A DNA stretch of 64,000 nt from JAJYIW01 sp963781665 (GCA_963781665.1 CAWAGA010000002.1:4836001-4900000), one strand, 5' to 3'. Shown: positions 18,884 through 27,797, numbered from the stretch's first letter. Numbers and translations are program-made. The notes: generated from the sequence alone by a model not told the origin.

Positions 18884-18903
18884 CCATTGAAGGAGCGTCC
18901 CTA

Positions 18904-19116
18904 ATGAAAAAGATCGCCACCCGGGTTGAGCTTGCTTTTTGGGATCTGGCAATCCCTCTTCTGAGCAAATCTGAATTCGTAAGAGGTTCTGTGCGGAGCG
19001 TTCATTCTGTATGTGCCACCAAGAGCAATTGGATTGTTCCAATTGTTTTATCCTGGCTGGCAATCGCATTGATCGCCGCATTTCTGCTTGAAACCAATAT
19101 TATCGTCGCCTGGTAA
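18904..19116 (+). CDS. Small membrane protein, unknown
   Basis: A 70-residue protein with a hydrophilic N-terminal half and one transmembrane helix near the end (IVPIVLSWLAIALIAAFLL). GGAGCG precedes the ATG and it is 20 bases after the previous small gene, so it is the last gene of the ftsZ unit. It might tether something to the membrane; no family is recognised. Confidence 0.5.
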   Translation: MKKIATRVELAFWDLAIPLLSKSEFVRGSVRSVHSVCATKSNWIVPIVLSWLAIALIAAFLLETNIIVAW

Positions 19117-19189
19117 ATTTCTGGGCCTTGCGTTTAACCTTCAAATTTCGATTTTAACAATTTTCTTAATTACATTCGAAGATTTAGGC

Positions 19190-19218
19190 TTGTAATCGTG
19201 AATTGAAAGCTGTATAAT
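19190..19218 (+). promoter_or_regulatory. Promoter of the riboswitch-ABC transporter unit
   Basis: TTGTAA at 19190-19195 and an extended -10 TGTATAAT (TATAAT 19213-19218) are separated by 17 bases. Transcription would start near 19225, just before the riboswitch. Confidence 0.65.
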
Positions 19219-19235
19219 CCCAACAGATTGTTTAC

Positions 19236-19354
19236 ATACCGCCGAATCTTTCGAGCGGGGGAACCTCTCTCGGGGCGAATTGTCTGAAATTTGCTGACAG
19301 ATTGTTGACATAGGGCTATCCCAGGCCCGAGCCCGGCAGCTAACCTCGTAGGCG
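19236..19354 (+). promoter_or_regulatory. c-di-AMP riboswitch (ydaO-yuaA class)
   Basis: The leader contains the two conserved blocks of the ydaO/yuaA riboswitch in the right order: a 5' part with CCGAATC then AGCGGGGGAACC and GGGGCGAATT, and a 3' part with CCCGAGCCCGGCAGCTAACC followed by TCGTAGGCG. This class binds two molecules of cyclic di-AMP and usually turns genes off when the ligand is high. A hairpin at 19369-19393 between it and the start codon may be the expression platform. It controls the ABC exporter and DUF1854 genes. Recognition is from memory of the consensus. Confidence 0.85.
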
Positions 19355-19368
19355 TTTGATAGGGAAAT

Positions 19369-19393
19369 TGACCCAGGTGAATAACCCGGGTCA
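19369..19393 (+). terminator. Possible expression-platform hairpin
   Basis: TGACCC at 19369-19374 pairs with GGGTCA at 19388-19393, followed by a short T-rich stretch. It may be the terminator arm of the riboswitch; the U-run is weak. Confidence 0.4.
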
Positions 19394-19438
19394 TCATGTT
19401 TTATATCTCAAACGTGTACGATTGCTGCCGGACTGCTT

Positions 19439-21694
19439 ATGAACCAAATTAATACAGAAGAAAAGAACCATCCACATTTTGTTACTGGAATACCCAATTC
19501 AGTAATTAATGACTATCAAATGGATGGCGGCCAGCCTGAAAAGTTGATCATCGCCCAGGCATCAGATTTAACCAATGAGGCTACCTTTGGTAACCAGTGG
19601 GTCATAATTGACGATCGCCACGTCAGGGTCGTGTCAGGAACTGGCCCGGACCACAAAGAAAAAGTCCGCATCCCCCTCAAAGACATCCAAAATGCCAGGA
19701 TAGAACAATGCGTTGGTAATGCTTTGCTCGAGGTAACCCTACAGGGAAAACCTAGAATTCTCCTCCATTTCTCAAATGAATTAACCGAAAATTTTGCTCT
19801 CGTCGCCAATTATCTTCACAGCTTTAATGAGAGCAAAGAACCTCCACCGGTTCCTGACACTTATTCCGAAGGCAAACGCTGCATTTCTTGCGGTCGGAAA
19901 TTACTGGACCCGTCTCTCAAAGTTTGCCCCTCATGTATCAAACGCGGCCAGGTGATGCGGCGGATGCTGTTTTTGGCGCGTCCTTACTGGAAAAAGGGCG
20001 GAATCCACATCGTCTTGATGCTTTTAGGGATAGGGGTTGATTTAATGCCACCTTACCTGACCCGTATCTTAATCGACGACGTTCTTACCGTCCAGAATCA
20101 CGTCGGTTGGTTAATTTGGCTGGTAGCGGGGCTGTTAGCCTTACAGGTCGTGCGAGTACTGGTAACCATTCAAGATAATTTACTCATAAACCGGATCAGC
20201 AGCCAATTCGCAGCATCCGTTCGGGAAAAAATGTTCGGTCTTTTGAAGACCCTCTCCCTTGACTTTTTCGACCGGAATGAAAGTGGTCGGCTGATGACCC
20301 GGATTAACCAGGACACAGAAGAACTCCAGGGGTTGATCAATCAGTTGGCCAGCTTTGCATTGAATGCTTTACTGGTCATCGGCATTGGATTGGTCCTGTT
20401 TTCAATGGCGCCATCGCTTGGTCTGTTCGTATTGATCCCTGCGCCGTTTGTCATCGCCGCATCGATTGCTTACCAGCGCTTCATGTACCCACATTTCCGC
20501 CGTTATTGGACAACTCGCTGGCGTTTGAACGCGATGCTAAGTACATTCTTATCGGGCATCCAGGTCGTCAAAGCATTTGCTCAGGAAGATCAGGAACAAG
20601 CTCGTTACAACGAACGCAACCAGACCACCCTGGCAGCCCGCTTACGGGTCGATCTGGCCTGGAGCCGTTTTTTTCCATTGATTTCCTTTGCCTTTGGCGC
20701 AGGGGGGTTGATTATTTGGTATGCGGGAGGCAAAGCAGTTCTGGAACATAGCATTACATTAGGAACCTTGATGGCCTTTCTAAGCTACCTGGGCATGTTC
20801 TATGGCCCATTATCGAACATGGCCCAGGTAAGCCAGGCATTCAACCGCTTTGTGACCATATCCCAACGGACGTTCGAGTTTCTGGATGAAGTTCCGAAGG
20901 TAAAAGAGGCAGCATCGCCTTTCAGCAGCCACAGCGTGCAAGGAAAGATTGTGTTCGACCACGTTTCATTCGGATACGATCCCTATTTCCCCGTGTTAAA
21001 AGACGTTTCCTTAGAAATTACACCGGGTGAAATGATCGGCATCGTCGGGGCGAGCGGCGCTGGAAAAACAACCCTGGTCAATCTGATCAGCCGTTTTTAC
21101 GATCCAACCCAAGGCCAGGTTTTCATCGATGGTGTTAACTTGCACGACTATAGTAAGGATGAACTCCGCAGAAATATCGGAATCGTACTCCAAAGTCCAT
21201 TCTTATTCAGCGGGACCCTCGCTCAGAATATTGCTTATGCCAGGCCGGAAGCTTCACGAGAAGATGTCATCCAGGCAGCTAAGGCGGCTAACGCACATGA
21301 ATTTATATCAAATTTCCCAGAAGGATACGACACACTCGTTGGCGAAGGAGGAACCGGGCTGTCGGGCGGCGAACGCCAGCGTGTATCGATCGCCAGGGCC
21401 ATCCTCCTCAACCCCCGCATCTTGATCCTCGATGAAGCGACTTCTTCTGTCGATACGGAGACCGAACGCCAGATCCAAAAAGCGCTCGAGACCCTGGTAA
21501 AAGGCCGGACGACGATTGCTGTGGCGCACCGCTTATCTACTTTGTACAATGCTGACCGGATCATAGGCTTGGATCGGGGAAGGGTTGTAGAAAGTGGGTC
21601 ACCCGGAGAGTTAATTGAACGCAAAGGATTATTCTATAACCTCGTCCAGATGCAGACCAAATTCGCTCATCTGGACGGAGTCGCCAGTGTTTAG
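19439..21694 (+). CDS. ABC exporter with N-terminal extension and zinc ribbon, DUF1854-associated
   Basis: A 751-residue half-transporter. Residues 1-140 are a beta-rich domain of unknown fold (VVSGTGPDHKEKVRIPL). Residues 147-165 form a CISCG...CPSC zinc ribbon. About 180-480 is a six-helix exporter membrane domain (FFDRNESGRLMTRINQD coupling region), and the ATPase follows with GASGAGKTT, LSGGERQR and ILILDEATSS. Known relatives sit beside a DUF1854 gene and have been linked to cyanophycin clusters in other bacteria; no cyanophycin gene is here. The transported substrate is unknown. Expression is likely controlled by the c-di-AMP riboswitch upstream. Confidence 0.9.
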   Translation: MNQINTEEKNHPHFVTGIPNSVINDYQMDGGQPEKLIIAQASDLTNEATFGNQWVIIDDRHVRVVSGTGPDHKEKVRIPLKDIQNARIEQCVGNALLEVTLQGKPRILLHFSNELTENFALVANYLHSFNESKEPPPVPDTYSEGKRCISCGRKLLDPSLKVCPSCIKRGQVMRRMLFLARPYWKKGGIHIVLMLLGIGVDLMPPYLTRILIDDVLTVQNHVGWLIWLVAGLLALQVVRVLVTIQDNLLINRISSQFAASVREKMFGLLKTLSLDFFDRNESGRLMTRINQDTEELQGLINQLASFALNALLVIGIGLVLFSMAPSLGLFVLIPAPFVIAASIAYQRFMYPHFRRYWTTRWRLNAMLSTFLSGIQVVKAFAQEDQEQARYNERNQTTLAARLRVDLAWSRFFPLISFAFGAGGLIIWYAGGKAVLEHSITLGTLMAFLSYLGMFYGPLSNMAQVSQAFNRFVTISQRTFEFLDEVPKVKEAASPFSSHSVQGKIVFDHVSFGYDPYFPVLKDVSLEITPGEMIGIVGASGAGKTTLVNLISRFYDPTQGQVFIDGVNLHDYSKDELRRNIGIVLQSPFLFSGTLAQNIAYARPEASREDVIQAAKAANAHEFISNFPEGYDTLVGEGGTGLSGGERQRVSIARAILLNPRILILDEATSSVDTETERQIQKALETLVKGRTTIAVAHRLSTLYNADRIIGLDRGRVVESGSPGELIERKGLFYNLVQMQTKFAHLDGVASV

Positions 21695-21708
21695 GGAGCA
21701 TTTTTATT

Positions 21709-22326
21709 ATGACCATTGCAAAAATTGAACAACAGCGTGGCAATTCTGCTGTTAAAGAATTTCCAAATATCGTTTTCAAAACCATCGAAGAAATACCGGA
21801 ACGGCCCGAGCCTTCTTTTGAGCCGGTGTATTTGACCCCCAACAAAGTCCATTTGCAATATGAGGGTGAAAATTTGACCTTCACAGATGGTAATGGCTCT
21901 TTTTTCCCACGGGTTACATTACGACGCTGTTTTCCTTTATCGGACAATAACACCCTGGTTTTGGTCAGGGTGCCAGAAACCGAAACTGAACGAGGCTACG
22001 AAATCGGTATTCTCAATGATCTTGGCAGCCTGGATACAACCTCACAGGAAGCAATTGCCAGGGAGCTGCGATTTTATTATTTTGTTCCGGTTATCCAACG
22101 CATCGAAAAAATAAAAGAGGAATTCGGGTTCCTGTATTGGACGGCTGAGACCGATCGTGGCCTGAAAGAGTTTATTCTCCGGGATAATGTGGTATCGTCA
22201 ACTCGCCAGGTTGCACCTAACCGCTGGTTGCTGATCGACATCAATCAAGCGCGTTACGAAATCCACGACCTTGAACGTTTGGATTTGAACAGTCAAACCC
22301 TTATTAAACGGTATCTCCTGCTTTGA
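21709..22326 (+). CDS. DUF1854 family protein
   Basis: A 205-residue protein. The C-terminal ~130 residues match DUF1854: a FPRVTLRRCFPLSDN start, GYEIGILNDLGSLD, YYFVPVIQRIEKI, and a TDRGLKEFILRDN to LLIDINQARYEIHDL end. It is soluble and its function is unknown. In other bacteria the family is encoded beside an ABC exporter of the same type as the previous gene, and both are probably parts of one system. An SD-like GGGAGC lies ahead of the ATG. Confidence 0.85.
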   Translation: MTIAKIEQQRGNSAVKEFPNIVFKTIEEIPERPEPSFEPVYLTPNKVHLQYEGENLTFTDGNGSFFPRVTLRRCFPLSDNNTLVLVRVPETETERGYEIGILNDLGSLDTTSQEAIARELRFYYFVPVIQRIEKIKEEFGFLYWTAETDRGLKEFILRDNVVSSTRQVAPNRWLLIDINQARYEIHDLERLDLNSQTLIKRYLLL

Positions 22327-22343
22327 AAGAACTAGCTTAAAAG

Positions 22344-22380
22344 AAGAAGCTTGGACGGGAAAATCATCCAAGCTTCTTTT
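22344..22380. terminator. Rho-independent terminator, probably bidirectional
   Basis: AAGAAGCTTGGA (22344-22355) pairs with TCCAAGCTTCTT (22367-22378), followed by a T-run on the plus strand and preceded by an A-rich stretch. It lies between the DUF1854 gene and the convergent radical SAM gene. Confidence 0.85.
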
Positions 22381-22416
22381 ATTTAAATTTTTCTTCGAAG
22401 AGAGTTTGCTGTGCTA

Positions 22417-23892
22417 TTAACCCTGGATTTCACTTATCTTACTGAAGTGGTACTGATAAATTGAAAACTGAATTGCCAGCGGGAATTTCCTCGGCTGGCG
22501 GAATAACGACCAGAAAAACAACCGCCAATAATCCCTGCGCCCTTTGCCGGCGAGCCCAAGATAATAAATCGAGCGGAAAAGGGCTAATACTTCTTGGAAC
22601 CGGATTGGACCAGATCTACGGGCGGGGTTATATTCCTTTAGGAATGTTTTCACTCTTTCATAGAAATATTTTGGCGAGTAAATTTGATCCAGGATGTTCT
22701 TATAACCCGCTTTAAGGACTCCCAGGTCCATCTTTGGGATGATATTAGTCGAGCCATCGGTATTATCACCGGTCATATCGTCGATCAAGCGGCCTTCATT
22801 ATGGAGACGCTCGTAGAGTTTGGTTCCGATCGGCGCCTGTAGTAATCCAACCATCGCGGTTACGATACCGCTGCTCTGGATAAATTCGATCTGCCGTTGA
22901 AAAATTGAAGGCGTGTCGCTGTCGAAACCGACGATAAAACCGCCCATAACCTGCAGTCCTGCTCTTTGCATTTGTTTCACACTGGCAACCAGGTCACGGT
23001 TCTTATTCTGGCTTTTATGACATTCTGTCAGGCTGATTTCATCCGGGGTTTCGATCCCTACGAAGATAGTGTCAAACCCAGCCAGAGACATCAAATGCAT
23101 CAATTCTTCATCGTCTGCGAGATTGATCGAAGCTTCGGTAATAAAATTGATGCCGCTCTTCCCTTTACGCCATTCAATTAATGCCGGTAACACCTCAGCT
23201 TTGAGAATCTTTTTATTGCCGATGAAGTTGTCATCCACGAAAAACACGTTGCGGCGCCATCCCGCTGCATAAATCCCATCCAACTCAGCGATGATCTGTT
23301 GAGCTGATTTCACCCTGGGAATATGCCCCAAGAGAGCCGTTATATTGCAAAAATCACAGTTAAAAGGACAACCTCTGGAAAACTGAATACTCATCGAATC
23401 ATAAGCCCCAGCTTCCACCAGGTTCCACAAAGGTACCGGAGTTTGGTGGATATCGGGAAATTCCTCAGTTTGATAAATGTGGCGGGCAACCCCGTTTTTT
23501 AAATCGTCAAGGAAGGGTTGCAGTGTCAATTCAGCTTCGTTCAGAATAAAATGATCGACCCCCTCGAATTTTTCGTGTTCCGCAGTAAACAACGGTCCTC
23601 CGGCGACAACCTTGACCCCTAATTCATTACAGTGAGTGATAACATCGCGTGCGGATTTTTGTTGGACGATCATCGCACTTAGGAAGACGTAATCGGCCCA
23701 CTCAAGGTCTTTTCGGGAAAGACTGCGAACATTCATATCAATCAGCTTTTTTTCCCATTCTTTGGGCAGCATTGCAGCAACGGTTAGAAGCCCTAATGGC
23801 GGTGATGACGCTTTTCGCCTTACAAACTTAAGGGCATGCTTGAAGCTCCAAAAAGTGTCTGGAAATTCGGGATAAACCAACAAGATATTCAT
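22417..23892 (-). CDS. B12-binding-domain radical SAM protein (DUF4070 type)
   Basis: A 491-residue enzyme with an N-terminal B12-binding-like Rossmann domain, then a radical SAM barrel whose cluster motif is RGCPFNCDFCN (CxxxCxxC, near residue 176). The C-terminal ~110 residues (NIIPKMDLGVLKAGYKNIL, RVKTFLKEY) match DUF4070. Members modify lipids, hopanoids or pterins, or are of unknown function; no substrate can be inferred. A GAAGGGG precedes the ATG. Confidence 0.88.
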   Translation of the reverse strand: MNILLVYPEFPDTFWSFKHALKFVRRKASSPPLGLLTVAAMLPKEWEKKLIDMNVRSLSRKDLEWADYVFLSAMIVQQKSARDVITHCNELGVKVVAGGPLFTAEHEKFEGVDHFILNEAELTLQPFLDDLKNGVARHIYQTEEFPDIHQTPVPLWNLVEAGAYDSMSIQFSRGCPFNCDFCNITALLGHIPRVKSAQQIIAELDGIYAAGWRRNVFFVDDNFIGNKKILKAEVLPALIEWRKGKSGINFITEASINLADDEELMHLMSLAGFDTIFVGIETPDEISLTECHKSQNKNRDLVASVKQMQRAGLQVMGGFIVGFDSDTPSIFQRQIEFIQSSGIVTAMVGLLQAPIGTKLYERLHNEGRLIDDMTGDNTDGSTNIIPKMDLGVLKAGYKNILDQIYSPKYFYERVKTFLKEYNPARRSGPIRFQEVLALFRSIYYLGLAGKGRRDYWRLFFWSLFRQPRKFPLAIQFSIYQYHFSKISEIQG

Positions 23893-24027
23893 CTACGAGG
23901 ACCCCTTCTATAATAATTTGGGATTTTTCCGCTTTTAGTCTATCACTCCTTGGTTTTCCGTCTATGTGTCCTGGGTCATGAGTAGGCGCACAATGATTGC
24001 CATTACCGTCACAAGCTGGTCATGACC

Positions 24028-24053
24028 AAAAAAAAACGGGTCAAGCGCTGACC
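24028..24053 (-). terminator. Terminator of the fucose isomerase operon
   Basis: Read on the minus strand, GGTCA pairs with TGACC around a five-base loop (24039-24053) and is followed by CG and nine T (complement of A at 24028-24036). The stem is short but the T-run is strong. The rest of 23893-24095 holds nothing recognisable. Confidence 0.6.
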
Positions 24054-24095
24054 ATTGGCCTACACTTGAACCGTTCTAGAATGATTGATGTAATC

Positions 24096-25004
24096 TCAAA
24101 AGCCTGTTTCGAGCACCCTGGGCAGGACGTTTTTTATCACCTCTTCATCGTTCTGAGGGACCGGTACATTCTTGAAGAGATACCAATCCTCGAGATGCTC
24201 GACCGCTGCGCCAGGTGCGATGCTGACAAATGGGCTCAAGCTTTCGACCTCTAAGATTTGATCGTTGGTAAATGTTTCCATGGAACAGCCAAAATCCGGA
24301 TAAGATGCAGAGGCAAAGAACTTGCTTTTCTTAATAAAGAGGTGTCCACCGCGCGCATATGCCATCCACCCATCCGGGACCGAAGCCCCGATTTTTTGAG
24401 GTTGTGTCGCCTGGGGATCCTGCTGCAGCAATATATATTTCCGTCCAAACGTCCAGCGGTTGTCAGAGAGATCTGTGTAGGCCCATAAAGCTAGATTGTT
24501 TGCAGGTAACAGTGATTCACCATGAGAACCCCTCGGCGGCAGGGGAAGTATCGCTTTGCCGCCGGTTGCCATCACACTTAATGCCCAGGCCGCCATTTCA
24601 ACCGCCCACAAGTTCTTGTTGATCAGCCGGTGTACGATATGGACGTGATTAGAATGGTCGGAAAGCTGGATGTCCATTTCTTTTTGAATAGCGGTTGTCG
24701 ACTCGGTTGGCTGCGTTACAGTCAAAATGCCGTCGTGTTCCCTATACGCAACCGGGGTGTTATCAGGAAAATAGGTCCGTACCAGGTGCTCAGGAGCGTG
24801 CCATAACCGGTGTCCACCATAACTGTGCCAGGCATCATCACCAGTAAGGCCAATCTCTTCGGGAAATTCCTTGAATTCGTTTTCTTCACCGGTATAACCA
24901 AGCCGGATAATTCGCGGACCCACGTCAGTGGTCACGATTAATTCGATCTGATCATTCGCCAGGCGCAAGCAGTTTGGCCAACCTTTGAAATCTACTTTTT
25001 CCAT
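24096..25004 (-). CDS. Aldose-epimerase-like (galactose-mutarotase superfamily) protein
   Basis: A protein of about 302 residues from the ATG beside GGGAGGT. The layout (VTTDVGPRIIRLGYTGEEN at the start, GGHRLWHAPEH with a His cluster near 70-85, LPLPPRGSHG in the middle, AWALSVMATGG) suggests the galactose-mutarotase-like beta-sandwich, DUF4380-like, with possible catalytic His and Glu. It is the second gene after fucI, overlapping by TGATG, so a role in sugar anomer handling for fucose or a related sugar is plausible. The exact reaction is not known. Confidence 0.65.
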   Translation of the reverse strand: MEKVDFKGWPNCLRLANDQIELIVTTDVGPRIIRLGYTGEENEFKEFPEEIGLTGDDAWHSYGGHRLWHAPEHLVRTYFPDNTPVAYREHDGILTVTQPTESTTAIQKEMDIQLSDHSNHVHIVHRLINKNLWAVEMAAWALSVMATGGKAILPLPPRGSHGESLLPANNLALWAYTDLSDNRWTFGRKYILLQQDPQATQPQKIGASVPDGWMAYARGGHLFIKKSKFFASASYPDFGCSMETFTNDQILEVESLSPFVSIAPGAAVEHLEDWYLFKNVPVPQNDEEVIKNVLPRVLETGF

Positions 25005-26824
25005 CAGTACCTCCCGTAGAGCGAGCCGAAATTGGAGCATGCCCGGTAATCAGCACCTTGCGGATCCATCGCGCCAAACGCACTCCAGGTTGAAGGCCTG
25101 AAAAGATGCTCCTCCGAAACATTGTGCATGCAAACAGGGATCCTCAACATAGACGCCAGCGTGATCAGATCACTCCCAATATGCCCGTAGCTGATCGCCC
25201 CATGGTTAGCGCCCCAATTAGCCATTACCGAATAAACATCTTTGAAAGCGCCTTCCCCGGTTAGGCATGGTGCAAACCAATGGGTGGGCCAGGTGGGATC
25301 GGTGCGATCGTTTAACCGCTTGTGTACATCTGCAGGTAGGTCCACGGTATATCCCTCTGCCAACTGCAGCACTGGGCCAAGTCCTTTTACGAGATTGATG
25401 CGGGCCATTGTAACCGGCATACCACCAGGAGTCAGGAAACCCGAAGAAAAACCACCTCCCCTGAAATAGCCGGTCGAAGCAGGATACCAGGATGTCGCTG
25501 CAAGACATTTCTTGGCTTCGGCAGTGGTAATTTCCCAGAAAGGTTTCATTACCGGTTTGCCATCGGATTCCTGTTGTCCGGAAGCATCCAAAGTAGCTGC
25601 TCCCGAATTAATGAGATGGATGATTCCATTCTCGGCCCGACCGGTAAGGGTGAACCCGGTTACACGTTTGACTGCTTCAGGGCTCCAATATGTCCGAACA
25701 TCGGCGAAAATCTGGGCGCGATTGGTTAATAAGTAGCCCAACAGCATGGTTGCACCATTCAGACTGTCGTTCTCGGTAGCAAATACGAAAGGCTGGCGAA
25801 TTCCATTCCAATCGAACGACGAATTCAATATGGCTTCCATAAAATCACCATTGGGGAAATGGTCCGTCCATTGGCGCTGGCCCTGGAAACCACCCGCGAT
25901 AGCGTTATGTCCTAATGCCTCTTCTCCAAAACCCGTTTCTTTTAGACGAGAATTTCCAATCATCAAATCGCGACCGATTAAAGTCATCTTAACCACGGTT
26001 TCCCAATCCCGATCTTTTTGCTCCCGGGTGCGCTGCATTTCAATTGGATTATGATCACGTCCTTCGACACAATTTTCCTTGACCCAGCTCAATGCCCGCT
26101 GGAATTCATCTGCATCATAAATGTGTTCATCGATCCGCCGCGTAAATTCACTCATATCCACGACTTCGACCCGCATACCCAGGTAATCTTCAAAAAAGGA
26201 TTGATCGACGATCGAACCCGCAATTCCCATCGAGACAGTGCCGAGTGACAAATAGGATTTTCCCCGCATTTGTGAGACTGCCAGGCCTGCCCGGGTAAAT
26301 CGCAATAGTTTCTCTTGAACGTCAGCAGGTATTGTCTGATCGCCTGCATCCTGCACATCGCGGCCGTATATACCAAATGCCGGCAGTCCTTTCTGATTAT
26401 GAGCGGCCAATACTGCAGCCAGATAGACAGCGCCTGGTCTTTCAGTACCGTTGAATCCCCATACAGCTTTTGGGATTAATGGATCCATATCCATTGTTTC
26501 AGATCCATAACACCAGCAAGGAGTCACCGTTATGGAAACACCAACACCTTCGCGAGCAAATTTTTCGGCACATTGGGCCGCTTCAGCCACACCACCAATG
26601 CAGGTGTCATTAATCACGCATTCGACGGATTGCCCATTGGGTAAACGCAGGTGATTGCTGAGTAGGTCAGCAACTGCGCTGGCCATTCCCATGGTCTGGT
26701 CTTCGAGACTCTCACGTACCCCATTACGCCGCCCATCGATCGCCGGGCGGATGCCAACTTTTGGCCATCTCCCAATCAACCGGTTGGGATATTTGCTGTC
26801 CGTGGACTCCTTACTCATCATCAT
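25004..26824 (-). CDS. fucI: L-fucose isomerase
   Basis: A 606-residue protein converting L-fucose to L-fuculose (also D-arabinose to D-ribulose). Family sequence runs through: VGIRPAIDGRRNGVRESLE at the start, TPCWCYGSETMDMD, WGFNGTERPGAVYLAAVLAA, then FATENDSLNGATMLLGYLLT and IFADVRTYWSP, which hold the metal-binding Glu and Asp. Length matches. GGGAGG precedes the ATG. No fuculokinase or aldolase gene is adjacent, so the rest of the pathway must be elsewhere, or the real substrate differs. Confidence 0.95.
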   Translation of the reverse strand: MMMSKESTDSKYPNRLIGRWPKVGIRPAIDGRRNGVRESLEDQTMGMASAVADLLSNHLRLPNGQSVECVINDTCIGGVAEAAQCAEKFAREGVGVSITVTPCWCYGSETMDMDPLIPKAVWGFNGTERPGAVYLAAVLAAHNQKGLPAFGIYGRDVQDAGDQTIPADVQEKLLRFTRAGLAVSQMRGKSYLSLGTVSMGIAGSIVDQSFFEDYLGMRVEVVDMSEFTRRIDEHIYDADEFQRALSWVKENCVEGRDHNPIEMQRTREQKDRDWETVVKMTLIGRDLMIGNSRLKETGFGEEALGHNAIAGGFQGQRQWTDHFPNGDFMEAILNSSFDWNGIRQPFVFATENDSLNGATMLLGYLLTNRAQIFADVRTYWSPEAVKRVTGFTLTGRAENGIIHLINSGAATLDASGQQESDGKPVMKPFWEITTAEAKKCLAATSWYPASTGYFRGGGFSSGFLTPGGMPVTMARINLVKGLGPVLQLAEGYTVDLPADVHKRLNDRTDPTWPTHWFAPCLTGEGAFKDVYSVMANWGANHGAISYGHIGSDLITLASMLRIPVCMHNVSEEHLFRPSTWSAFGAMDPQGADYRACSNFGSLYGRY

Positions 26825-26849
26825 GCCGACCTCCCATTTCCCAAATTCT

Positions 26850-27611
26850 TCATTGTTCTAAATGCAGTGCTTTTGCTAATTGCTCTTCATCGTAATCGAC
26901 CAGGATGGTGCCATCAATGTCGAAGGTGGGGGTCGTCAGGTTGCCTCCAGCCCACTTGCGAACCTGATCAGATGCCCCTGGGTAAGTTGTAACGTCTACT
27001 TCAGTAAATTCAATATTATTGGCCTTAAACCAGGCTTTTGCCAGCTTGCAATCAGGACACCAGCTCGTGCAATACATGACAACACCACCTGAAGGAAGCT
27101 TGCTTGCCTCTGGTTTAACCTGTGCCACGATTTCTTCATCAAAAACCGGATTGATCCTGGCCAATTCTTTGAATAGGATTTCATTACTAGGCTGGGTGTC
27201 AATATCGTGGATATCGATATATTGGATAATTCCATTGCCGTCAATAATGAAAATAGCTCTTTCGGTTTTACCATCTTCGCGAAATACGCCATAACGTTTT
27301 GATATAGCGCCATGCGGCCAAAAATCGCTTAACAACGGATAATGGATTCCGCCGATAAATTCTGCCCATGCCTGTAAACAGGGAATATGATCGATGCTGA
27401 TACCCAGAACCTGGGTATTATATCCCGCAAACTGAGCCAGGCTGGCTTCGTAAGACGGGATCTGGCTCGTTCATATGGGTGTGAATGCCATTGGGAAGAA
27501 TGCAAGAACGACTGTTTTCCCTCTGAGGTCGCTGAGACACACATCTTGATCCTGTCCCAAATGGCTGGGTAACCTGAACTCTGGTGCTTTTTGACCTACG
27601 CTTAGCGTCAT
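26850..27611 (-). CDS. Selenocysteine peroxiredoxin-glutaredoxin fusion (in-frame TGA at codon 47)
   Basis: Read through TGA, the gene encodes 253 residues from an ATG with AAAGGAGG upstream. Residues 1-160 are an AhpC/TSA peroxiredoxin: TVVLAFFPMAFTPI, then TGA at 27471-27473, then TSQIPSYEASLAQF. The TGA falls exactly where peroxiredoxins have the peroxidatic Cys (TPVCTSQ), with the conserved Thr three residues before. The frame is the same on both sides. The last ~80 residues are a glutaredoxin domain with CTSWCPDC. Thus a selenoprotein that reduces peroxides and is recycled by its own glutaredoxin domain is likely. A SECIS-like hairpin follows the TGA. Annotation pipelines would call two fragments or a pseudogene. 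Confidence 0.88.
27434..27470 (-). promoter_or_regulatory. Putative bacterial SECIS hairpin
   Basis: On the mRNA, two bases after the TGA, GAGCCAG (27468-27462) pairs with CTGGCTC (27440-27434) around a 21-base loop. Inside the loop CTT and AAG can pair to give a small apical loop. The position immediately 3' of the UGA fits bacterial SECIS elements bound by SelB. Confidence 0.6.
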
Positions 27612-27679
27612 AGAATCCTCCTTTGAAATTCATTCAGCGTTATTATAATTCATCTAGAAATATCGGGGCGTTAAGCGAA

Positions 27680-27735
27680 TTGCCTCAAATAAAATGTAAC
27701 TATCAGAGCTAACGATGGCTCACAAAAAATGTTGC
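27680..27735. repeat. Left end of the IS: two terminal repeat copies
   Basis: The outer copy begins TTGCCTCAAATAAAATGT and the inner one reads GGCTCACAAAAAATGTTGC, offset by 36 bases. They are probably transposase binding sites. Confidence 0.65.
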
Positions 27736-27797
27736 CCTAGTGCGGAATTTGGATCCGCCGAGGGAGACAATGATGAGTTCAACGCAGTAAACGCGAG

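Noticed and set aside
21235..21624. A 129-codon open frame antisense to the ABC ATPase domain.
   Set aside because: It mirrors conserved Walker and signature motifs and has no independent support.
27336..27611. Reading the peroxiredoxin as a pseudogene or as two genes split by a stop.
   Set aside because: The frame is unchanged across the TGA, the residue it replaces is the catalytic Cys, and a hairpin follows, so selenocysteine explains it better.
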